A stretch of DNA of 19,130 nucleotides. Origin: Fibrobacterota bacterium. GTDB taxonomy: Bacteria > Fibrobacterota > Chitinivibrionia > Chitinivibrionales > JANQEN01. This document shows, piece by piece, positions 14,213-19,130 of this stretch; position 1 is the stretch's first letter; the number at the start of each line of letters is the position of its first letter. The position numbers were made by a program, and so were the translations under genes. Where the stretch lies: assembly GCA_030619215.1 (NCBI GenBank), contig JAUXBV010000003.1, forward strand, positions 1 to 19,130. Direction: 5' to 3'. Under the pieces are notes generated by a model, which had not been told where the DNA came from, did not search any database, and worked only from the letters and a program-made list of their open reading frames with translations.

Positions 14213-16243
14213 CTATGAAACCTTTGCAATAACAAGTGTTATGTCGTCACTAAGGGGTTTGTTTTTACGGAAAGTATTTATGTCGTCAACAATGCTTTTG
14301 CAGATTTCCTTTGCCGGTAATGAGGAAACTTCCCGTATCTTACGGAGAAAGCGTGTATTACCGTATTCCTCTTGTGAAGTATTAAGGCATTTGATGACGC
14401 CAAGTGTATACCAGACAATAACATCTCCCTGGTCCAGGTCCAGGTATTGCTGCTCGAACTTTGCATCCGCGGCATTACCCAAACTGGGTCCGCTTGATGC
14501 AAGAGCCTGGGGGAGCCCTCCCTTTTTTTTGATAAAAACAGGAATTTCATGACCGGCATTAGCAAAGTATATTTTCTTTTTGGAAAGATCAAGAGTGGTA
14601 GCAAAGAATGTCATAGGCTGTTTTCCATACGAGCTCTGAAAGAGGATTTGGTTTAGGAGGGTAAGAAGATAGGACGGTTCAAGGGTAATTGGAATTTCTT
14701 TTTTATCCTGGTTCCCGACCTGGGTTTTATAGATTATTTTCGACAATTTTTCATACCGCTTTCTCAGGATTCCCATTGTCTGAATAAAGCTGTGAGCCGT
14801 AGCAGTTGTGAGAGCTGCAGGCACTCCCTTTCCGGCAGCGTCACCGACAAATATTGACAAACGGTTGTTTCCCATGTCCTCAATAAAACCGTGCCAGTTA
14901 CCATGCGTTTCGCCCGCCGGTTTATAAAAACTGGAAACTTCCACACCTTTCATTTTAAAGGGCTTGTGTGGCAGCAGGACATTTTTAACAAGCTCGGCTA
15001 TATAGGTTTCCACCTCTTCTTTCTTGTCGAGATTTTCCAGTAACTCCACATAGGAGAGTGACAAAGCAGTAGAAAGAGAGATTAAATCCAGGTATTCCAT
15101 ATCGGATTTAGTATATTCCTTCCCGTTTTTTTTACCGATAAGAAACAGGATGCCTTTTGATTTTTTCCCGTGTACTAATGGAGAAATGAGGATTTCATCT
15201 GCGGGATATTGAAGTTTTTTACTCAGTTCGCTGAATGACTCTGATAACTCATCTACAATATATTTTCGCGTAATTGGCTTCTGAAATGTTTTACTGAATA
15301 TATCATTCGGGAGAATGATATCCTTCCCAATTATTGATTTATCGGATTTAAAACCGGAATAGTTTTTAATGATAAGGTTATTGTCTTCAAAGAGGCTTAA
15401 TATGCATTTGTCAGGACCGATTATGTCATTAATTATATCCAGTGTTTGAGTTGTTAAAGACACAAAGCCCTTTTTGGCGTCCTGAAGGTGAACAGTGTTA
15501 TGAAGGGAAAGAAGCTGTTTCTTCTGCGAAAGCAGCGAGCTGTTCATCCTGTTGAATAGCTTTATCAAGGTCCCGATTTCATTTCCGCCCTTGACATTCA
15601 TTCGATTGTTAAAGTTTCCGGACGAAGTTATATCGATCCCTTCCTTTAATTTATTGACGGGCCTTGTTATTAAGAAATGAACCGCTAATATAGAAATAAT
15701 AATGCTGATAACCAATACAATACCTGAAATTATTAAGGTAGTCAGTAATAATTCTTCTCCTTTGTGACGGATAGATTCGTTTGACATGACAATGCGGACG
15801 CTTCCGATTCTCTTATCAGCAATGGATAGAGGAGCCGAATATTCAAATAAACTGTCATTCTCATATTTAAAACCCGTTATCATCATTTTACGTGACTGCA
15901 GAGCTGATTTGCAAAGACTGCTTTTACAGACCCTACCTACCATAGCAGGATTATTATGCGCGATAATGTTGCTGTTTATGTCAATTACCATTGTATATTC
16001 AACATCTTTTTCATTAAGAGCAAGGGAATTACAGTAGGAGAGTAACTTGGGCCTGTTGTTTGAGAGAATGGCATCCTCGCCAGCAGATACAAGGCCTCGT
16101 AATAATAATTTTCCGCGTATATCCCTTTCTTCGGAAAGGTATTGCTTTTCGTGTCTTAATGTGAAAAAAGAGATAGCAACTGTTATTGAACAGATAAATA
16201 ATGCAACAAGTAAAGGTAGCAGGATTTTTAAGCTTATTTTCAT
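14213..16243 (-). CDS. membrane HAMP-GAF sensor with degenerate SpoIIE-type phosphatase domain
   Basis: A 676-residue inner-membrane sensor. TM1 is at about 8-28, a periplasmic region 30-165, TM2 166-192, HAMP 192-242, a GAF-like domain about 255-400, and a SpoIIE-type domain 430-675. The periplasmic part (IDINSNIIAHNNPAMVG) resembles single Cache sensors and has a cysteine pair, Cys106 and Cys111. The phosphatase domain keeps GDAAGKGVPAAL (Asp468) and SDDITLV (Asp666/667). The first metal motif, normally GGDxxD, is HGNWHG (447-452), and the normal YTDG is WYTLG (611-615). Two metal-binding aspartates are thus replaced by Asn449 and Leu614. It is therefore probably inactive or weak, and may act as an allosteric or binding partner. 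It is the first gene of the partner-switch cassette. No Shine-Dalgarno is obvious. Confidence 0.88.
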   Translation of the reverse strand: MKISLKILLPLLVALFICSITVAISFFTLRHEKQYLSEERDIRGKLLLRGLVSAGEDAILSNNRPKLLSYCNSLALNEKDVEYTMVIDINSNIIAHNNPAMVGRVCKSSLCKSALQSRKMMITGFKYENDSLFEYSAPLSIADKRIGSVRIVMSNESIRHKGEELLLTTLIISGIVLVISIIISILAVHFLITRPVNKLKEGIDITSSGNFNNRMNVKGGNEIGTLIKLFNRMNSSLLSQKKQLLSLHNTVHLQDAKKGFVSLTTQTLDIINDIIGPDKCILSLFEDNNLIIKNYSGFKSDKSIIGKDIILPNDIFSKTFQKPITRKYIVDELSESFSELSKKLQYPADEILISPLVHGKKSKGILFLIGKKNGKEYTKSDMEYLDLISLSTALSLSYVELLENLDKKEEVETYIAELVKNVLLPHKPFKMKGVEVSSFYKPAGETHGNWHGFIEDMGNNRLSIFVGDAAGKGVPAALTTATAHSFIQTMGILRKRYEKLSKIIYKTQVGNQDKKEIPITLEPSYLLTLLNQILFQSSYGKQPMTFFATTLDLSKKKIYFANAGHEIPVFIKKKGGLPQALASSGPSLGNAADAKFEQQYLDLDQGDVIVWYTLGVIKCLNTSQEEYGNTRFLRKIREVSSLPAKEICKSIVDDINTFRKNKPLSDDITLVIAKVS

Positions 16244-16489
16244 TTGTTTAAGGCTGTTAGATTTTACACAGTTTGATTCTATATTAATAAAATAAATATC
16301 GTTTATATTACCAGCGAACTAAAAAAACTTTACAAGAAAAATTAATTTTGCGACAATTGTGGAAACATGCGTGTTGCCTGGATTATACATTTTAAAATAA
16401 TCATTAGCTGGGAGAGAAATGCGAGTATGTGTGTAAGTGTGTATGCATTTAATATTTGAAGAGATTTTGGGCTTCTTTGAAATAATACA
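16244..16489. other. AT-rich intergenic region upstream of the sensor gene
   Basis: No gene is supported here. It should contain the minus-strand promoter of the partner-switch cassette, but I see no convincing -35/-10 pair; TATAGA/TAGAAT-like hexamers lie near 16273-16282. A short alternating purine-pyrimidine tract rich in GTGTGT lies at about 16424-16446. To its right the sequence passes into the repeat block that starts near 16490. Confidence 0.4.
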
Positions 16490-16600
16490 ATAAAATCTCA
16501 AACCTGCCCTCGACTGTCCTCGTGAAGCTTGTCCTCGACCTGATCGGGGACGAGGATCGGAGGTTCCAAGCAACAAAACTTATCCCGCTTAAGCAGGATT
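16490..16600. repeat. GC-rich intergenic palindromic repeat block
   Basis: A GC-rich island sits in otherwise AT-rich spacer DNA. The unit GTCCTCG recurs at 16516-16522 and 16531-16537, with a related CCCTCGAC at 16507-16514. TCCTCG at 16532-16537 pairs with CGAGGA at 16551-16556, with CC/GG inside, to form a hairpin. A second palindrome, ATCC-C-GCTTAAGC-A-GGAT, lies at 16582-16599. The base composition and internal palindromes look like a dispersed extragenic repeat rather than a gene. Copies elsewhere in the genome cannot be tested from this window. Confidence 0.55.
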
Positions 16601-16661
16601 ACAAATAAATTCCAATTTTCAATATTTAAAATCCAAAATCAGAAATCTGCAATCTAAAATC
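16601..16661. repeat. AT-rich degenerate minisatellite (AAATTCC/AAATC type)
   Basis: Short imperfect units of the type ACAAATAAATTCC, AAAATCC, AAAATC, GAAATC and CAATC follow each other for about 60 bases. The composition and unit type match the blocks at 18139-18192 and 18296-18331. It lies just beyond the 3' end of the symporter gene, so that gene is flanked by related blocks on both sides. Confidence 0.55.
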
Positions 16662-16665
16662 AAAC

Positions 16666-16692
16666 GGGCTTATATCCGGAACAATTAAGCCC
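16666..16692 (-). terminator. possible terminator overlapping the symporter stop codon
   Basis: On the minus strand GGGCTTA and TAAGCCC (16692-16686 and 16672-16666) can form a 7-bp stem with a 13-base loop. It is followed by a T-rich GTTTGATTTT. The stem includes the symporter stop codon. The T-run is interrupted, so this is a weak factor-independent terminator candidate. Confidence 0.4.
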
Positions 16693-18121
16693 TCTTCTTT
16701 TCACTGGTCAATAACGTCACAACAACAGCGAAGGTTAACGAAACCCAGAACGTAACAAATGTTGCCCCGATTGTCTTATCCAGCCCCGGCCACATCCAGA
16801 TCAGGGTAGTAATAAAACCCGATACCAGAGATGCGATAACGCCCTTTGCGTTGAATCTTTTCCAGAAGAATGAGAGGATAACAGCAGGGGAGAAGGAGCA
16901 GCCGATACCTGCCCAGGCAAAGTGGACAAGGGTATAGATAAGGCTTTTAGAGGAAAACGCGATTATAAGTGCGATAAGGCCGACGACCAGTATTGTTATT
17001 CTCGAGATTAAAATGAGTTTTTTATCATCGATCTTTTTGTTCAGAGCTTTATGGATGATGTCTTCGCTTATGGATGACGTTACAATGAGGAGCTGTGAGT
17101 CTGCGGTTGACATCATGGCAGCGACCGCGCCTGCAAGGAGGATACCGGCAATCCAGGGCGGCATGAGTTTCAGCAGCATGAAGGGGAGTATCTGTTCGCA
17201 GTTGGGAACAGCGTCTTTCCCGTAAAGGGTGAGTGCGCAAAGGCCGATCAAAACGGCTCCGGTATAGGCAAGTATTGTCCAGATAATGGCAATCCATGCT
17301 CCCTGTTTGACCTGTTTGTCATCTTTCATGGCCATCCAGCGTGCGTCAAGCTGTGGCTGGCCCCCGAGATAGCCGAAAAACCACGAAAAGTTGTTGATAA
17401 TAAGCAGGCCGATCGCAAATCCTGTTGCAGTGCCGGTGAACGAATCGCAGCCACCGCCTACGGTTGTGAGTGCCTGCCCAATGGAAAGGTTGTTTTGTGC
17501 AATAACGACAAGTGCTACGATAGGTGTTACCACTAATGTGACGATCATCAGGATAGCCTGAATAACATCTGTCCAGACAACAGAGAAGAATCCGCCTGCT
17601 ATTGCATAGAGAATTACAATAATTGCTGAGATAATTATTCCCAGTTTTACATCTATGCCAAATGTGATATTCAATGTCTTGCCGCCGCCGCTGAACTGGG
17701 CCGCAACATAGAGAAGGAAAAAGAATATTATGATTATGGAGGCAAACCATCTGATAAACTTACTCTGGTCCGTATATTTTGCTGCCAGGTAGCCGGGCAG
17801 TGTCAGTGTATCGTATTTGTCACGCTCCCGTCTGAATCCCCGTGCCAGCCACAGCCATGATACAATGATACCGGACACACAGCCGATTGCGATCCAGATT
17901 GATGAAAGTCCCGATGCAAAAGCAAAACCGGTAAGGCCTAAAAGGCACCATGCGGATTCCCCGGTGGCGCGTTCTGAAAGTGCAAGTGCCCAGCCCGGAA
18001 TTTTTTTGCCACCAAGATGGAAGTCAGCCTGGCTCATTTTCTTTCGTGCGAAGTAGAGACCTATTCCTAAAATAATCGCGAGATATAGAATGAATTCAAC
18101 GGTGATAATGGTATTGCTCAT
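16685..18121 (-). CDS. sodium:solute symporter (SSS family, PutP-like)
   Basis: A 478-residue inner-membrane transporter with about 13 hydrophobic segments. Family marks include LSERATGESAWCLLGLTG near residues 48-65, in the position of the first core helix of PutP, AIAGGFFSVVWTDVIQA near the middle, and LLAGAVAAMMSTADSQLL, the conserved SSS signature region. It should couple Na+ entry to uptake of an organic solute; proline or a related amino acid is a reasonable guess from similarity to PutP. The frame is open for another 26 codons upstream, but those come from an AT-rich repeat. The true start is ATG at 18121, with GGAGG at 18132-18128. It lies downstream of an arginase-family gene on the same strand, separated by repeats and a gene relic. 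Confidence 0.9.
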   Translation of the reverse strand: MSNTIITVEFILYLAIILGIGLYFARKKMSQADFHLGGKKIPGWALALSERATGESAWCLLGLTGFAFASGLSSIWIAIGCVSGIIVSWLWLARGFRRERDKYDTLTLPGYLAAKYTDQSKFIRWFASIIIIFFFLLYVAAQFSGGGKTLNITFGIDVKLGIIISAIIVILYAIAGGFFSVVWTDVIQAILMIVTLVVTPIVALVVIAQNNLSIGQALTTVGGGCDSFTGTATGFAIGLLIINNFSWFFGYLGGQPQLDARWMAMKDDKQVKQGAWIAIIWTILAYTGAVLIGLCALTLYGKDAVPNCEQILPFMLLKLMPPWIAGILLAGAVAAMMSTADSQLLIVTSSISEDIIHKALNKKIDDKKLILISRITILVVGLIALIIAFSSKSLIYTLVHFAWAGIGCSFSPAVILSFFWKRFNAKGVIASLVSGFITTLIWMWPGLDKTIGATFVTFWVSLTFAVVVTLLTSEKKRA

Positions 18122-18138
18122 GGGAAACCTCCGGATAT

Positions 18139-18192
18139 CAAACAAATTACAAATTCCAAATAACAAATAAATCCCAAATTCTAATTTACAAT
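18139..18192. repeat. AT-rich repeat block, copy in front of the symporter
   Basis: Imperfect tandem units CAAATTAC, AAATTCC, AAATAAC, AAATAAATCCC, AAATTC occupy this stretch. It is the inverted counterpart of 18296-18331 and has the same flavour as 16601-16661. Read on the minus strand it is open and adds a false 26-residue leader to the symporter. Its two neighbours bracket the four-helix-bundle relic. Confidence 0.65.
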
Positions 18193-18217
18193 AACACAAA
18201 CAAAACCGGCAAGAAGG

Positions 18218-18310
18218 TTATTTTGATTTTTCTATGATTGAAGATAAAATCTTTTTCAATTCAATTGCTTCCTGTAATAATCTCTGTGCCTCATTTTTAT
18301 TTGTAATTTG
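18218..18310 (-). pseudogene. C-terminal relic of a four-helix-bundle (23S rRNA IVS-type) protein
   Basis: On the minus strand a short frame, closed upstream by TAA at 18313 and ending in TAA at 18220-18218, encodes about 30 residues. The last 25 read as an amphipathic helix with NEAQRLLQEAIELKKIL followed by SSIIEKSK. From recall, this is the usual ending of four-helix-bundle proteins of the 23S rRNA intervening-sequence family, which close on an E-A-x-E-L-x-x-I-L helix and a short Lys-rich tail. The first three helices are absent, replaced by AT-rich repeat. The relic is flanked by inverted AT-rich blocks, which in my recall often accompany this family. It is most likely a decayed copy; chance similarity is the alternative. 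Confidence 0.55.
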
Positions 18311-18331
18311 TTATTTGTGATTTGGAATTTT
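18296..18331. repeat. AT-rich repeat block, inverted copy overlapping arginase-family 3' end
   Basis: The block TTTATTTGTAATTTG TTATTTGTGATTTGG is the inverted form of 18139-18192. It overlaps the last codons of the arginase-family gene and supplies its stop codon (TAA at 18313-18311). The last few residues of that protein (IPNHK) are therefore repeat-encoded. Confidence 0.65.
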
Positions 18332-19093
18332 ATCAAGCAGTGTATTAAACAAACCCATACAAACTTCCCGGCTTTTCCCATCCTTATCAAGCTCAGGATT
18401 CCAGGCTGACATTGAAGCTGCCAGTACCTGTCCTTTTTGAGCAAGGTGGTGAAAAACGTGTTTTAGCTCTTCAGCAGACGGGCCGCCCGGTGCAGGGTAG
18501 TTCATTGCAGGTGCATCGTCGGGATTGATAATATCCGTGTCGAAATGGATATATAACGGGCTGCCAAGCAGGGGGTGTTCGAGCAGGGTAGTTGCTTCTG
18601 CAAGGTGCACAATTGAGGAGTTGTTCAAAGCCTCCCGTTCGCCAGGGTCAAGGTCACGGCCGTCAGTTAAAATAATCCTGATCTCTGAGTAGGGTTTCAA
18701 TCCAACAGCTTCCGGCATTGTCTGTTCGCCGCGTCTAACCATCATAGCCAGGGGCATGCCGCCAAGAAAATTGCTTGGTGTTGTTTCCCCGGTGTTAAAG
18801 TCACCGTGAGCGTCGAACCAGACGATAACAGGGGAGAGACCTGCGCGTTGTAAACCGGCCAGTACAGCGATTGCACTGCAACAATCACCTGATATACTTA
18901 CCGGCCTGTCGCCTGCTGAGGCAGTTTCAGTTACAAAGTCAGCTAACGGTTGATGAATAGCTGAAATCCTGGTCTGGTGATCGCCTTCAGGTAATGCAGG
19001 TTTATTGACTTGCCAGTCAGGTTTGGCAATTGCTTCCAGTCCGGAGGTGTATTTATCCAGATAAAAGGGTGATAGTATGAATTTGTTCTGCAT
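18311..19093 (-). CDS. arginase/agmatinase-family (ureohydrolase) protein
   Basis: This 260-residue cytoplasmic protein has the three metal motifs of the ureohydrolase fold. The first, normally GGDHS, is SGDCCSA (68-74), so Cys71 stands where a Mn-ligand His usually is. The second, WFDAHGDFNT (92-101), keeps Asp94, His96 and Asp98. The third, HFDTDIINPDD (183-193), keeps Asp185 and Asp187, and WNPELD (231-236) fills the place of the late glutamate. I recall a subgroup of arginase-family proteins with GDC and 'DAHGDLNTPE', so the Cys is probably a subgroup trait and not damage. The substrate (arginine, agmatine, formiminoglutamate or other) cannot be assigned. ATG at 19093 has AAGGAA upstream. 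The C-terminus ends inside an AT-rich repeat. The neighbouring Na+ symporter may import a related nitrogen compound. Confidence 0.85.
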   Translation of the reverse strand: MQNKFILSPFYLDKYTSGLEAIAKPDWQVNKPALPEGDHQTRISAIHQPLADFVTETASAGDRPVSISGDCCSAIAVLAGLQRAGLSPVIVWFDAHGDFNTGETTPSNFLGGMPLAMMVRRGEQTMPEAVGLKPYSEIRIILTDGRDLDPGEREALNNSSIVHLAEATTLLEHPLLGSPLYIHFDTDIINPDDAPAMNYPAPGGPSAEELKHVFHHLAQKGQVLAASMSAWNPELDKDGKSREVCMGLFNTLLDKIPNHK

Positions 19094-19130
19094 AGTTTTT
19101 TCCTTTTTATAAAATATTTAATTTAGATAA

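Noticed and set aside
16319..16576. 85-residue minus-strand open frame
   Set aside because: It begins inside the GC-rich palindromic repeat, continues through the GT-rich tract, has no ribosome site and no protein-like pattern.
16601..16661. Possible CRISPR-like repeats in AT-rich blocks here and at 18139-18331
   Set aside because: Units are very short, imperfect and without regular spacers; this is a minisatellite-type pattern.
18122..18199. Open 26-codon N-terminal extension of the symporter
   Set aside because: It is encoded by the AT-rich repeat block, and ATG at 18121 has a strong GGAGG site.
18256..18444. 62-residue minus-strand open frame across the hydrolase 3' end and the repeats
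   Set aside because: It overlaps the arginase-family gene in another frame and its end is repeat sequence.

Overview
The window reads as a chromosomal stretch of a moderately AT-rich, Gram-negative-type bacterium that is rich in signalling genes. No rRNA, tRNA, CRISPR array, integrase or transposase was seen. Several features point to an uncultivated lineage near the Fibrobacterota/Bacteroidota (FCB) group or the spirochaetes: a DUF4412-type secreted protein, a DUF4954-type beta-helix protein, a secreted beta-propeller whose C-terminus resembles type IX secretion sorting domains, SpoIIE/STAS partner-switch proteins, and a relic of a four-helix-bundle (23S rRNA intervening-sequence) protein. 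That placement is inferred from family recall, not shown by a marker gene.

Layout. At 1-174 (minus) lies the 5' end of a secreted protein, cut by the window edge. At 530-1339 (plus) is a Met-rich secreted DUF4412-like protein, converging on a minus-strand pair: a GlmS-like double-SIS sugar isomerase without glutaminase domain (1463-2482) and a large DUF4954-like left-handed beta-helix protein (2633-4837). From 5157 a plus-strand signalling run begins: a PilZ protein, a small membrane/coiled-coil protein, guanylate kinase (gmk), a FHA-FHA-ABC-permease fusion, a membrane-anchored Ser/Thr protein kinase, a YraN/UPF0102 protein, and a secreted seven-bladed beta-propeller (ends 12005).

From 16243 back to 12028 (minus) is a partner-switching cassette. 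In transcription order it has a membrane HAMP/GAF sensor with a SpoIIE-type domain that has lost active-site residues, then a PAS/coiled-coil/PP2C/HATPase fusion that joins RsbU-like phosphatase and RsbW-like kinase in one chain, then a STAS antagonist (RsbV-like). A perfect 10-bp stem-loop separates the last two genes. No sigma factor lies nearby, so the output is unknown.

The right end (16490-19093) holds a sodium/solute symporter and an arginase-family hydrolase, both minus strand. They are interleaved with AT-rich and GC-rich intergenic repeats and the decayed four-helix-bundle fragment. One repeat supplies the hydrolase stop codon and another creates a false N-terminal extension on the symporter.

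The two most notable systems are (i) the FHA-FHA-ABC exporter next to a Ser/Thr kinase, the same architecture and pairing as mycobacterial Rv1747/PknF but in an apparently unrelated bacterium and behind gmk, and (ii) the partner-switch cassette, with a probable pseudophosphatase sensor feeding a fused phosphatase-kinase.
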